A stretch of 64,000 nt of DNA from JAPOUP01 sp965199865. GTDB taxonomy: Bacteria > Pseudomonadota > Alphaproteobacteria > Rhodobacterales > Rhodobacteraceae. The notes under the pieces were generated by a model. It was not told where the DNA came from and did not search any database. It worked only from the letters and a program-made list of their open reading frames with translations. Position numbers and translations under genes: made by a program. Positions within the stretch are counted from its first letter, which is position 1. The number at the start of each line of letters is the position of its first letter. The DNA is taken from NCBI GenBank assembly GCA_965199865.1, contig CBDATU010000009.1, forward strand, positions 186,001-250,000. Direction: 5' to 3'. Positions 46,450 through 55,675 of this stretch are shown here, in pieces.

Positions 46450-47033
46450 CGATATTCCTGCCTGATTTCGCCGCTGATCCGAAGGGGAGATCAGCATCCG
46501 GCCTCATCAAGTGGTATCCCGTGGAGTCCAGTTCGGCCGTAGCGGTAGGCAAGGTTTACGGTTGGTTCAGCTGATTTGAAGTCGGGTATGGGAAGCTGAA
46601 CCATATGCGAGCGCCCTGAGTAGTGAACCGCCCTCTGACGGTGGTTCTGGCGACGTTCCTGCCAGACCGCATCCTTCCCGATCATGGCCTTCTGTCCGGG
46701 ATCCGCCGGTTCAGGCACGGGCGATCAGGAACGTCAATCCTGGTCTCCGCGATGTTGAGCCAGTTGTCGTGATTTGGCCTAGGGACGAGGTCCGCCGCCC
46801 GATCCTTTCCTTCGCTCGGGTTTCGCCCTCTCACGGAAGGGGACGGGCATTGCGCTTCACAGCATCCATCCGTTGATTCGGCTCATGGAGAAACATACAG
46901 GCCCTCACCCCGTCCGCCCGGGGCCGTTTCACGGAAGTGAAAGGGAGGTTTTTCCACTTTGACGAAGGCCAAAAATCCCGGCCACGGGCCAGTCGGTCCC
47001 GTCGCGAATCCTCCGAAAGAAGACGTTCATGAA
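46450..47033. other. Intergenic stretch between aldolase and deaminase-like gene
   Basis: About 580 bases between convergent units. It holds short local inverted repeats (for example CCTCTCACGGAAGGGG and the GTTTCACGGAAGTGAAAG run near 46927-46945) and open frames lacking family features. No gene or clear terminator recognised. Confidence 0.45.
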
Positions 47034-47528
47034 TCACTGGCGATCTGCCATCGCGGCACCTCGGATTTCCCCGTCCTGAAATTCCACCAGCCGGATACCG
47101 GCCTCGATCAGCATGGTTCGCGAGACCTGAAAGCTGTAGTCCAGGGCCCCATCCGCCTCGGGAATCGGTGGCGCTATGAGCTGAGCGATCCCGGCCTGGA
47201 TCAGTGCGCGACCGCAATCGGCGCAGGGAAAGCGGTTTACATAGGCCGTACAGCCTTCGAGCGTCGTGCCGGAACGTGCGGCGTTATAGATTGCGTTCCG
47301 CTCGGCATGTTCGAACCAGAAAAACTTCTCGCCACTCGCACGGTCAAACCTGCTGTCATCCGCGGCGGACACGCCGCGGGGCAGCCCATTGTAGCCCATG
47401 GCGCGGACGACTTGGGCATCAGGTGAGACGATGACGCATCCGACGTGAATGTCGCGGTCCTCGGACCAGCTTGATATGTGATCGCAAAGCCCCATGAAGC
47501 GCCGTGCCCAGGTTGTATCATTCGCCAT
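47034..47528 (-). CDS. dCMP/cytidine deaminase-family protein
   Basis: A 164-residue zinc deaminase fold. Zinc site: His and catalytic Glu in FEHAERNAIYNAA and the two cysteines in FPCADCGRALI; IHVGCVIVSPDAQVVRAMGYNGLPRG is the substrate side. It resembles deoxycytidylate deaminase in layout. ATG 47528 has GGAGG 7 bases upstream. In nucleotide metabolism it would make dUMP, but it trails a catabolic operon, so another amino-pyrimidine-like substrate is possible. Confidence 0.85.
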   Translation of the reverse strand: MANDTTWARRFMGLCDHISSWSEDRDIHVGCVIVSPDAQVVRAMGYNGLPRGVSAADDSRFDRASGEKFFWFEHAERNAIYNAARSGTTLEGCTAYVNRFPCADCGRALIQAGIAQLIAPPIPEADGALDYSFQVSRTMLIEAGIRLVEFQDGEIRGAAMADRQ

Positions 47529-47679
47529 CATGCAGCCTCCAGGCATTTGGTCGGATCAGCTCCGTTGCGGTGGGGCGTGACGGGTGGCGGCAGGTTCGAC
47601 CAATGCGTATCGAACGGCGTGCGAATGGGAACTCCGTCGGGTTTAACCGGCGTCGGCACGGCAGCACTCACTTCCTCCA

Positions 47680-48030
47680 TCAGGCCTTCTCCTCATCTGT
47701 TCTCGTCCGCTTCGCGAGCCAGGCTAGCTCGGGCGGATCGCTGACCGGCGGCATAACCTTTGACCAGCCGCCCGGCTCGATCAGCTCCCCCGCCGCATCG
47801 CGAAAGGCGGCGTCGTTCAGCGCGACGAATGGCAGTTCGTCGTCTTCGGTTTCGTCGGCGTAGCGGATCGCGTCGACCGGGCAAATGCTTTCGCACATGC
47901 CGCATTCGATGCATTCGGTTGGGTGGATGTAATACATCCGCTCGCCTTCATAGATGCAGTCGACGGGACAGGACGTGGTGCAGATCCCGTCCTTGACGTC
48001 GATGCAGGCGCTGGTGATGACCAGGGTCAT
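47680..48030 (-). CDS. 7Fe-type ferredoxin (FdxA-like)
   Basis: A 116-residue ferredoxin with cysteines for two clusters: SACIDVKDGICTTSCPVDC (Cys 9, 17, 21, 25) and CIECGMCESICPVDAI, as in 3Fe-4S/4Fe-4S proteins. A 60-residue tail ends in SDPPELAWLAKRTRT. It is 3 bases past the enoyl-CoA hydratase stop and probably passes electrons to or from the FAD oxidoreductase of the same operon. Confidence 0.9.
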   Translation of the reverse strand: MTLVITSACIDVKDGICTTSCPVDCIYEGERMYYIHPTECIECGMCESICPVDAIRYADETEDDELPFVALNDAAFRDAAGELIEPGGWSKVMPPVSDPPELAWLAKRTRTDEEKA

Positions 48031-48033
48031 CGC

Positions 48034-48807
48034 CTAGCGTCCTTTCCAGACCGGCGCTCGTTTTTCGCGGAAGGCCCGAACGCCTTCACTTGCATCTTCG
48101 GATTGCAGAGCGGCGATGAGCTCAGGTGTCTCGCGTAAATATGAGTCGTGTACTGGCATCGCCTCGGTTTCGCGCGCCAGCGCCTTGATCGCGCGGAGCG
48201 ACAGGGGCGCACCGCTCAGGATTTCGGTCACCCAGCGGTCAACTTCGGCGTCGAGCTCGTCGGCGGGGACGACGGAATTCACGAATCCGTAGCGCGCCAT
48301 TTCCGCCGCCATTACCATCCGGCCTGTCATCATCATGCCGACCGCGACGTTGCGCGGGATCAGCCGGGGCAGAAGGACCATGCCCCCATCAAGTGGCATT
48401 CGCCCAACCCTGGCCTCGGGAAGTGCGAAGCGGGCGGTGTCGGCGGCGATCACGATGTCGCAGCCCATGACAATTTCCATACCTCCACCAAGCGCCAGCC
48501 CGTTTACGCGTGCGACTACCGGTGTCTTGAGCGTGCGGCGCAGCGACAGGTTTGAAAAGTCTTGCGAAAATGCCTTCCAGTACTCAATGCCCGTAAGGTC
48601 GCGTTCCTCCTTCAGATCGGCCCCGACGCAGAACGACTTTTCGCCGGTGCCGGTCAGGACCACGCAGCGGATATCCGGCGTAGCCTCAATCTCGCACCAG
48701 ATCTCAGCCAGTCGTGCATGGCTGGCGCTGTCGAGAGCATTCAGCCGATGCGGCCGGTCGATGGTGACCCGTGCGAGATGTCCCTCAATGTCGAAACGGA
48801 CTGTCAT
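48034..48807 (-). CDS. Enoyl-CoA hydratase/isomerase family protein
   Basis: A 257-residue crotonase-fold protein. The CoA oxyanion loops are FCVGADLKEE (about residue 58) and ALGGGMEIVMGCDIVIAADTARF (about 98-120), with GLALGGG giving the second oxyanion hole NH. The catalytic Glu position appears as PEARVGRMPLDGG. It probably hydrates or isomerises the CoA ester made by the adjacent CoA-transferase, with which it overlaps by 4 bases. Confidence 0.92.
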   Translation of the reverse strand: MTVRFDIEGHLARVTIDRPHRLNALDSASHARLAEIWCEIEATPDIRCVVLTGTGEKSFCVGADLKEERDLTGIEYWKAFSQDFSNLSLRRTLKTPVVARVNGLALGGGMEIVMGCDIVIAADTARFALPEARVGRMPLDGGMVLLPRLIPRNVAVGMMMTGRMVMAAEMARYGFVNSVVPADELDAEVDRWVTEILSGAPLSLRAIKALARETEAMPVHDSYLRETPELIAALQSEDASEGVRAFREKRAPVWKGR

Positions 48808-49970
48808 TCAGCAGCCTCGGCACGTAGATGGTTCGCCAGTTCCTGCAATACCTCTCGCGTGTGCTCGCCCAGACGCGGTGGCATATGTCTGATTTTCAGG
48901 GGTGCGGCACTTAGATGGACGGGCGAGCCGACCAGATTGAACTCCCCAAGATACGGATGATCGATGGGGCAAAGCATGTGGTTGATCTCTGTCTGCGGAT
49001 CGTCCAGAGCGTCGCCCAGCGGGCGTACCGGCGCACAGAGGAGGTCCTGCGCCTCCAGCCGTTCGAGCCAATGGGCCGAAGAATTGGTGGCGATCCGCTT
49101 GGCGAAGGTCTGTTGTAGAAACTTCTTGTTTGCACGCTGCTCGACAAGCGTTGGGTAATCCGACGACAGATCACCGATCTCAAGCGCTATGCAGATGTCC
49201 TGCAGCGGATTCGCCTTGAACGCGCCGACAATCACGACGGCCCCATCCGTCGTGTCGAATACACCGGTCAGGGGCATGGCGGCCCAGTTCAGCACTTCCC
49301 GGTGTGCCGACCACTGCGCTGCCTCCTGCATCTGCATCGCGATCATGCTGTCATAGAGCGAGACCTCAACGCGCTGGCCCTCCCCCGTTTTTTCGCGCAT
49401 CAGAAGGGCTGCCAGAATGCCCTGCACCAGATGCATCCCCGCCGAATAATCGCACAGCGCCGTTGGATAGATGGATTTTGGGATTGCGGGATCCTGCGTT
49501 TTCTCCATCACACCCGACATGGCCTGTGCCAGAACATCCTGGCCGCCCTTATGGGCATAGGGGCCCACCGAACCGAAGCCCGTTCCGCTGGCGCAGATGA
49601 TCTTGGGATTGATCTTTTTCAGTGCATCATAGCTGAAACCGAGCCGGTCCATCACGCCGGCACGGAAGTTGTCGACCACCAGATCCGCGGTCTTTACAAG
49701 GTCGAGGACCTGCTGTCTGCCCTCGGCGCTTTTGGTATCGATCTCGATTGATCGCTTGTTGCGGTTGAGTGAGGCAAATACCGCGTTATTCATCGCTTCT
49801 TCAGATTTCACGCCAAAGAAATTGCGACTCAGATCGCCGACCCCCTTACGTTCGATCTTTATCACATCGGCTCCGAAATCCCCCAGCATCTGGGTGGCAC
49901 AGGGGCCCAGCATCACCTGCGTGAAGTCGATCACACGGATCCCACTCAGTGGCATGATTTGATCTGACAC
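48804..49970 (-). CDS. CaiB/BaiF (class III) CoA-transferase
   Basis: A 388-residue family III CoA-transferase: LSGIRVIDFTQVMLGPCATQMLGDFGADVIKIER at the N-terminus, NRNKRSIEIDTKSAEGR, VDNFRAGVMDRLG with the catalytic Asp (about residue 97), and VEVSLYDSMIAMQMQ. Moves CoA from an acyl-CoA donor to a carboxylic acid. With the enoyl-CoA hydratase it suggests activation then hydration of an organic acid. Confidence 0.93.
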   Translation of the reverse strand: MSDQIMPLSGIRVIDFTQVMLGPCATQMLGDFGADVIKIERKGVGDLSRNFFGVKSEEAMNNAVFASLNRNKRSIEIDTKSAEGRQQVLDLVKTADLVVDNFRAGVMDRLGFSYDALKKINPKIICASGTGFGSVGPYAHKGGQDVLAQAMSGVMEKTQDPAIPKSIYPTALCDYSAGMHLVQGILAALLMREKTGEGQRVEVSLYDSMIAMQMQEAAQWSAHREVLNWAAMPLTGVFDTTDGAVVIVGAFKANPLQDICIALEIGDLSSDYPTLVEQRANKKFLQQTFAKRIATNSSAHWLERLEAQDLLCAPVRPLGDALDDPQTEINHMLCPIDHPYLGEFNLVGSPVHLSAAPLKIRHMPPRLGEHTREVLQELANHLRAEAAE

Positions 49971-49974
49971 GGTC

Positions 49975-51342
49975 TTACTCGGCAGCTAGTGCGGCTTCAG
50001 TCAGCGCGTAGGCCGAGGGCCTGTCACCCGGATCGGCTCCCTGGGCGCGCATCTGTTTCTGGATCGCGATGTGATCGACATCGCGCAAAGCCAGGTCGCC
50101 CTGGAGGGCAAGTGCGACGGCCACACCTGCCGCCTCGCCCTGCGCCTGGCATGGCGGAATTTCCCGGCTCATCTTCTGGGCATCGCTCGCGACCGAGTAG
50201 TGGCGACCGGCGACGATCAGGTTGTCGACCCCCCTGGGCAGGAGCGCGCGATACGGGGTGTAGTAGTCCCGACCACGGCACACCGTGTCGGCGAAGTGAC
50301 GGCGCGATTTCACGTCGTCCTTCGTCACCACGTATTCTCCCTGCAGGAGTCGGGTCTGACGAATGCCCATCTGCTCGGCTGCACCAAGCATCACACATTT
50401 CTCAAAACCTGGAATGTTTTCCTTCGCGAATTCATAAAGCCGCATCATTCGGTCACGGCCTTCGCATTCGGATTTCACCATGTCCTCGACCGAAAGTCCG
50501 TCATAACCCGGCATGTGCGGACAGTTACACCAGACAACACCCGGCACCGGCGTCTTCAGCCACCACATACCCCAGGCCCCGCCAATCCGGCGGCGTGCCT
50601 CCCGGTCGAGTTTCCTGTATCTTTCGGGTTCGGCGAACTCGAAGGCAATCGCCTTCCCGGTGTCTACATTGGCCAGCCGGAACACCGTGGTTACGATGAA
50701 TTGGCCATCGATATACTCGGCCCCGGCGGCGACGCCGACATCGAGGTCGCCTGTGCCGTCGATGAGATATCTGGCTCGGACCGCCTGCCGTCCCAGCTTG
50801 GTCTGGGCGATCACACCGGTGATCCTGCCGCCCTCGCGCAGCACATCCGAGAACCAGCTATGGGTGCGCAGGTTTACCTCGGTGTCACGCACCATATCAA
50901 GGCTGACGCGCTTCCACGCATCGGGATCGAAGGCCACGGCATGGATGATCGGCTGCGGCATCATCGCCTTGTGAAAGTCGATGCAGCCCCAACGCGACCA
51001 CTTCCGCCACATCTCCCAATTGGTCTGGCAATCCTCGGGTGGTGGATAAACCGCGGCGTCCTGTTTCTCCAACCGTTCGACAAATTCGCTCACGATGCCG
51101 GTGGTGACCACCTCGTTGCCGTCGTTCACCATGTCATCGAGCACCAGTACCATACCGCCCGAAGCCATACCGCCGAGGTGGTGATAGCGTTCCAGCAACG
51201 TGACGGAGGCCCCATTCCTTGCGGCCGAAATCGCGGCAGCATGGCCGGCCGGGCCCGCGCCGACGACGACCACATCGCAATCAGCGACAACGGGAATCCG
51301 CTCCCCTTCGGTCTGGACGAAAGTTGTGTGGCGTTCTGACAT
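49975..51342 (-). CDS. FAD-dependent oxidoreductase
   Basis: A 455-residue flavoprotein with the dinucleotide motif VVVGAGPAGHAAAISAARNGASVTLLERYHHLGGMASGG (about residues 24-62), RARYLIDGTGDLDVGVAAGAE in the middle and PRGVDNLIVAGRHYSVASDA then CQAQGEAAGVAVALA at the C-terminal end: the PF12831 pattern of FAD-dependent dehydrogenases. ATG 51342 (MSERHTTF) follows AAAAGGA; the longer frame is not supported. The ferredoxin of the same operon is a probable electron partner. Confidence 0.85.
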   Translation of the reverse strand: MSERHTTFVQTEGERIPVVADCDVVVVGAGPAGHAAAISAARNGASVTLLERYHHLGGMASGGMVLVLDDMVNDGNEVVTTGIVSEFVERLEKQDAAVYPPPEDCQTNWEMWRKWSRWGCIDFHKAMMPQPIIHAVAFDPDAWKRVSLDMVRDTEVNLRTHSWFSDVLREGGRITGVIAQTKLGRQAVRARYLIDGTGDLDVGVAAGAEYIDGQFIVTTVFRLANVDTGKAIAFEFAEPERYRKLDREARRRIGGAWGMWWLKTPVPGVVWCNCPHMPGYDGLSVEDMVKSECEGRDRMMRLYEFAKENIPGFEKCVMLGAAEQMGIRQTRLLQGEYVVTKDDVKSRRHFADTVCRGRDYYTPYRALLPRGVDNLIVAGRHYSVASDAQKMSREIPPCQAQGEAAGVAVALALQGDLALRDVDHIAIQKQMRAQGADPGDRPSAYALTEAALAAE

Positions 51343-51368
51343 TGTCTGTCCTTTTCGGTTGGTCCGCT

Positions 51369-52169
51369 TCACCAGCGGATGATCAGTTTCTCGGCAATTG
51401 AGACAGAGGTGAAGAGCAACACCGACAGTCCCGAGGAGACGAAGACGGTTGCGTAAAGTAGTGGCGAGCGGAAGTTGAACGTACTCTCGATGATCAATGC
51501 GCCAAGGCCGACATTCGCACCGATCCATTCACCGACAATCGCGCCGATCACGCAGGTGGTGGCCGCAATCTTTAGCGCCGAGAACAGGAAGGGCAGCGAC
51601 GAGGGTAGTCGGATTTTCCAGAAGATTTCCGACTTTGAAGCCGAGAGGATCCTGGCCAGCTCCAGTGTCTCAGGCGAGACTGACTGCAGGCCACGCACCA
51701 TGTTTACCAGGGTCGGGAAGAAACAGATGAGCGCTGCGATGACGATTTTGGCCGTCATGCCGGGACCGAATATCAGCACGAGGATCGGCGCGACTGCGAG
51801 AATCGGGATGGTGTTGATGAACACCGCAATTGGGAAGAATGCACGTTCGATCGTGCGGCTGTGCACGAAGGCAATGGCGATCAGGATCGCCGCGAGGTTG
51901 CCAAAGGCGAAGCCGGCCAGGCTTTCGATCAGGGTCGGCCAGAAATTCCTCAGCAGGAGCGGAAACTCATTGCTAAAGACCGCAAAAATGTCTGTTGGGG
52001 CTGGCGCGATATAGGTCGGCACGCTGAACACGCGCACTCCCGCCTGCCAGATCAGCAGAATGGCAAGTGCCGTACCGACGGGGATTGCGATATTCACCAG
52101 GCGCGCCCGGCTCCTTCCGGACAGCCCGCCGGTTGTGGTGAAAGGTGGGTCTGCGTCACGGACGGTCAT
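51369..52169 (-). CDS. ABC transporter permease, NitT/TauT (SsuC) family
   Basis: A 266-residue inner-membrane permease with six helices: VGTALAILLIWQAGVRVFS at the start, and the EAA-type loop VNMVRGLQSVSPETLELARILSASKSEIFWKIRLPSSLPFLFSALKIAA that contacts the ATPase. ATG 52169 overlaps the ATPase stop as ATGA. The family imports sulfonates, nitrate, pyrimidine precursors, phthalates and others; the cargo is not clear from this protein. Confidence 0.92.
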   Translation of the reverse strand: MTVRDADPPFTTTGGLSGRSRARLVNIAIPVGTALAILLIWQAGVRVFSVPTYIAPAPTDIFAVFSNEFPLLLRNFWPTLIESLAGFAFGNLAAILIAIAFVHSRTIERAFFPIAVFINTIPILAVAPILVLIFGPGMTAKIVIAALICFFPTLVNMVRGLQSVSPETLELARILSASKSEIFWKIRLPSSLPFLFSALKIAATTCVIGAIVGEWIGANVGLGALIIESTFNFRSPLLYATVFVSSGLSVLLFTSVSIAEKLIIRW

Positions 52170-53002
52170 CAGCACTCTTCCAGAAGTCGACGCAGACGGC
52201 TGCAATAGGCATTGAACCGGGGCGTTTCACGCAGCGCGATCTCGCGTGGGTAGGGTAGGTCGATTGAGACAATGTCCTTTACCCTCCCGGGATGCGCACG
52301 AAGCATCAGTACGTTCTGCCCCAGAAAGACCGCCTCGGAGATGGAATGGGTCACAAACAGGATCGTGGTTCCCGTCTCCTGCCAGATGTCCAGCAGCTGC
52401 ATGTTGAGGTGATCCCGCGTCATCTCATCCAGGGCGCCGAAAGGCTCATCCATCAGCAGGAGCTTTGGTTGACAGACCAGGGCGCGCGCGATCGCAACAC
52501 GTTGACGCATGCCGCCAGAGAGCTCTTTGGGAAGCGCATCTTCACGGCCCTTCAAGCCCACCAATTCCAGAAGCTCCTGTGGCGTTCGGTCGCCTCGCGG
52601 AATTTCGATACCCCGTCTTCGGCCAATCTCCAGCGGAAGTTCGACGTTCCTCAGGGCATTGCGCCACGGAAGAAGCGTGGCATCCTGAAACACAAAGGCA
52701 AATTCACGGGCCAGACGCGCCGCTTCGGTCGTCTTGCCAAGAATTTTCACGCTACCTTTCACAGGCGGTACGAGATCCGACACCAGCCGCAGCATGGTCG
52801 ATTTCCCGCAGCCCGATGGCCCGAGAATTGTCCAGAACTCTCCGGCCCCGATCTCAAGCGAGATGTCTTCAAGCGCGGTCAGGTCGCCAAACCTGACCGA
52901 CGCCCGGGAGAGCGATGCCGCGATCACGCGGCTTTCACTGGTTCTGTTGACGGAACCGTCCAGTGCCTTAGCCGATCTTCGGACGGACGTCCGCTGTCGC
53001 AT
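52169..53002 (-). CDS. ABC transporter ATP-binding protein, NitT/TauT (SsuB) family
   Basis: A 277-residue ATPase: Walker A GPSGCGKST (about residue 59), signature LSGGMRQRVAIARAL, Walker B LLLMDEPFGALD, H-loop FVTHSISEAV. The frame starts at ATG 53002 inside the end of the binding-protein gene (35-base overlap); a GTG near residue 26 is possible, since the first 25 residues look unusual. It powers the importer. Confidence 0.92.
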   Translation of the reverse strand: MRQRTSVRRSAKALDGSVNRTSESRVIAASLSRASVRFGDLTALEDISLEIGAGEFWTILGPSGCGKSTMLRLVSDLVPPVKGSVKILGKTTEAARLAREFAFVFQDATLLPWRNALRNVELPLEIGRRRGIEIPRGDRTPQELLELVGLKGREDALPKELSGGMRQRVAIARALVCQPKLLLMDEPFGALDEMTRDHLNMQLLDIWQETGTTILFVTHSISEAVFLGQNVLMLRAHPGRVKDIVSIDLPYPREIALRETPRFNAYCSRLRRLLEEC

Positions 53003-53261
53003 TCAGGATGTCGAGGGTCATGATATCCGCGAGTGCCGGCGCATCGTTGGCGAACTGACCAAGACTGTCGTAGGTGTCAATCTGGGCCTGCCAGTTTTCG
53101 GGCGTCATCTGGCCCCAGCCGTTGATCGCCGTCGCTTCGTTGAACGAGAAGCCAAGCACGAGATCGACCGCTTTCATCTCACTGGCCCTGTCGAGGTTCG
53201 GATAGCGTTCGACCAGCGCGTCGACTCCGGCCTCGGGATCGGCATGCACCGCACCCAGCCC

Positions 53262-55675
53262 ATGTCACTTGTCCGTGGTTGACTCGGCGGGGTGGTGATG
53301 ATACCCGATTCGCATGCAGGTCGGGATGCGCCATTTCGGGGAGGGAACGGTCGAGTGGCTGAGGTCGATGGCGGCGACGGGAGCCAGCCGTTCCGCCATG
53401 GCCGGAGGCCTGTGCGAGCGCGAGGGCTGGACCAACGCCGCAGGAGCGCCGTGCCTCGCCTCCGCCCGGCTGGCCCTGCCGGGGATCGCGGAGCGCTACG
53501 GCATCGCCCTCCCGTCGGCGGGGCGGCCTCCGCCCGGTCGTCGCGGGCCGCTGCCGGACCATCCCGACGTCCGGTTCTCCGGCACGCTCGCGGAGCTCGG
53601 CGGGGTCGGGCTGGAGATGGCGGAGACGGCGGAGCAGCGGCGTGCCCTGCGGGCGATGATGGAGAGCCACCATCCCCGGGGCGACCCGTCCAATCCCGGC
53701 GCGCTGCTCTTCTACTGGATCAGCAGCGAACGCCTGGGGCGCGTCGGCGGGCTCTGTCTGCACGCGGCGAACTGGCACCAGAGGGCCCGGGACGCCTACA
53801 TCGGCTGGAGCGGCCGGGAGCGGATGGCGAAGCTGGGGCTGCTGGTGCAGAACTCCAGGTTCCTCATCCTGCCGGGCGTGGAGGTCCCGCACCTGGCGAG
53901 CCACGTTCTGGGTCTGGCGGCGCGGCGGCTTCCCGACGACTGGGAGAGGCTGCACGGCGTCCGTCCGGCGATGGCCTTCACCTATGTCGGCGCGGAACGC
54001 CCGGGCACGGCCTACGCGGCGGCCGGATGGGAGTTCGCCGGGTCCACCTCCGGCCGTCCGCCCGGCCACCGGGAGGGAGCGGACGCCTGCGGCGTCTGGA
54101 TGAGGCCGCTGGATCCGGACTGGCGCGACCGCATGTGCCGCGGGCCGGAGACGCCGCGCTGGCTGGGCCCGGCCCCGGCGATCCCGGAGGATGCCGACTG
54201 GGCGGATCTGGAGTTCGGCCTGTGCGGCCACGCCGACAGCAGGGTGCGCGACCGGATCCTGGCCATGGCCAGGGCCTGGGAGACCCGGCCCGGCGAGCCG
54301 GTTTCCGTTGTGTTTCCCGACAGGAAGGACCAGAAGGCGGCATACAGGCTGCTTTCCAACCCCAGGGTGAGCATGGACGACATCATCGAGAGCCACCGCA
54401 TGGCCACCGTGCGGCGCTGCCGGGCCGAGACGGAGGTCCTGGCCATCCAGGACACCACGATGCTGGATTTCTCCGGCCTGAAGGGCTCCACGGGCGGTCT
54501 GGCGAAGCTCGGCGGCGGCGGATCGGGCAGCGTCGGCATCCCGGCGCACGTGACGCTGGCGGTGTCGGCCTCCGGCCGCGGCCTCGGGGTGCTGGCCATC
54601 GACGCCAGCTTCCGGGAGGGCGTCACCGTGAAGGCCGACCGCAGGCGCGGAGACACGGGGCGGGCGGAGACGGAGACGCCCGACGGTGGCAGCGAGAGCC
54701 GCCGCTGGCTGGAGGGCCTGGCACTGGCGCAGGAGGTCGGGAGGACCAGCCCTGGAACGCGCGTGATCACCGTCTGCGACCGCGAGGGCGACATATGGGA
54801 CATGTTCGAGGCCCAGGCGGAAGACCCCGCCGCGGCCGGGCTGCTGGTGCGCTCCAGCGCCTCGACCCGCCGCTCCGTCATCGCCGGTGGCGGGGTGGTG
54901 GACCTCATGGAGCACGTCTCCGGGCTGCCCGCCGCCGGGACGCGCACCGTCCACGTCGCCGCCCGCGGCGGGATCACCGGGTCGCGTGGGCGAAAGGCCG
55001 TGAGGGCCCGCCCGGCGCGGACCGCGGAGACGGAGATCCGCGTCGCACGCGTCGAGCTGAAGGCCCCCGGACGGAGCCGCCAGACCCTGCCGGTCACCGC
55101 GGTGCTCGCCAGCGAGACCACCACGCCGCCGAAGGGCGGCCGGCGGCTGTCCTGGCTGCTGCTGTCCAGCGACGCGAAGCCCGACCTCCAGGGCGCCATC
55201 GACACCGTCAGGCGGTACGAAAGAAGATGGACCATCGAGGAATATTTCAAGACCCTGAAACAGTGCACCCGCATCGAGGACCGCCGCCTCGACGAGGCCG
55301 ACGACCTGCGGTGCTGCCTCGCCTTCGACGCCGTCACCGCATGGCGCGTGTTCGACATCCAGCGCGCCGCGAAGGCCTCGCCCGACCGGCCCGCCCTCGA
55401 TTTCCTGGACGCGGACGAACTCACCGCCCTGTACATAGCGATGGGCCGGTATCGGTTCAGGAATGTCCGTGCCCCGCCCTTCGACGGCCTCACCATCCGC
55501 GAGGCCGCCATCGACATCGGCCGCTACGTCGGCTTCATCCCCTCGAAACGCCAGCCCCTGCCAGGAACGGAGAAAATGTGGAAAGGCATGAAATACCTGC
55601 TGCTGGCAACGGAGATGTACAGGGCGATGAGGGAATGGGCGGAGCCTCCAGAGTCACCAGAGGGATAGTGACAGC
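53262..55675 (+). mobile_element. IS4-type insertion sequence, about 2.4 kb
   Basis: The ends carry imperfect inverted repeats beginning TGTCACT..TCC (left 53263 on; right ends ..AGTGACA). Flanks show an 8-base direct repeat CCCAGCCC (53254-53261 and 55676-55683), the expected target duplication of about 8-9 bases for this family, though the adjacent base differs on the two sides. It holds one long gene. It is far richer in G+C than its surroundings, so it arrived from a high-GC source. It breaks the substrate-binding protein gene. Confidence 0.88.
53314..55668 (+). CDS. IS4-type DDE transposase with N-terminal DruA/DUF4338 domain
   Basis: A 784-residue fusion. Residues about 15-265 match the DruA (DUF4338) domain known from Druantia defence: LLFYWISSERLGRVGGLCLHAANW, RDAYIGWSGRERM, VVEVPHLASH-like EVPHLASHVLG. 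Residues about 300-780 are a Tn5/IS4-type transposase: D380 in AIQDTTMLDF, D489 in VCDREGDIW, and E642 in the YREK motif YERRWTIEEYFKTLK. All catalytic residues are present, so it may be active. Reading frames on the other strand are by-products of high GC. The DruA part probably helps bind or process DNA; its role in transposition is not known to me. Confidence 0.9.
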   Translation: MQVGMRHFGEGTVEWLRSMAATGASRSAMAGGLCEREGWTNAAGAPCLASARLALPGIAERYGIALPSAGRPPPGRRGPLPDHPDVRFSGTLAELGGVGLEMAETAEQRRALRAMMESHHPRGDPSNPGALLFYWISSERLGRVGGLCLHAANWHQRARDAYIGWSGRERMAKLGLLVQNSRFLILPGVEVPHLASHVLGLAARRLPDDWERLHGVRPAMAFTYVGAERPGTAYAAAGWEFAGSTSGRPPGHREGADACGVWMRPLDPDWRDRMCRGPETPRWLGPAPAIPEDADWADLEFGLCGHADSRVRDRILAMARAWETRPGEPVSVVFPDRKDQKAAYRLLSNPRVSMDDIIESHRMATVRRCRAETEVLAIQDTTMLDFSGLKGSTGGLAKLGGGGSGSVGIPAHVTLAVSASGRGLGVLAIDASFREGVTVKADRRRGDTGRAETETPDGGSESRRWLEGLALAQEVGRTSPGTRVITVCDREGDIWDMFEAQAEDPAAAGLLVRSSASTRRSVIAGGGVVDLMEHVSGLPAAGTRTVHVAARGGITGSRGRKAVRARPARTAETEIRVARVELKAPGRSRQTLPVTAVLASETTTPPKGGRRLSWLLLSSDAKPDLQGAIDTVRRYERRWTIEEYFKTLKQCTRIEDRRLDEADDLRCCLAFDAVTAWRVFDIQRAAKASPDRPALDFLDADELTALYIAMGRYRFRNVRAPPFDGLTIREAAIDIGRYVGFIPSKRQPLPGTEKMWKGMKYLLLATEMYRAMREWAEPPESPEG

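Noticed and set aside
50071..51339. 422-codon frame antisense to the FAD oxidoreductase
   Set aside because: Mirror of conserved flavoprotein motifs; no start context or family features.
53179..54954. 591-codon open frame antisense to the transposase
   Set aside because: Arises from the very high GC of the IS; composition is repetitive Arg/Gly/Ala/Pro with no family motif. The same holds for 54012-55517 (minus) and the second plus frame 53292-55823.
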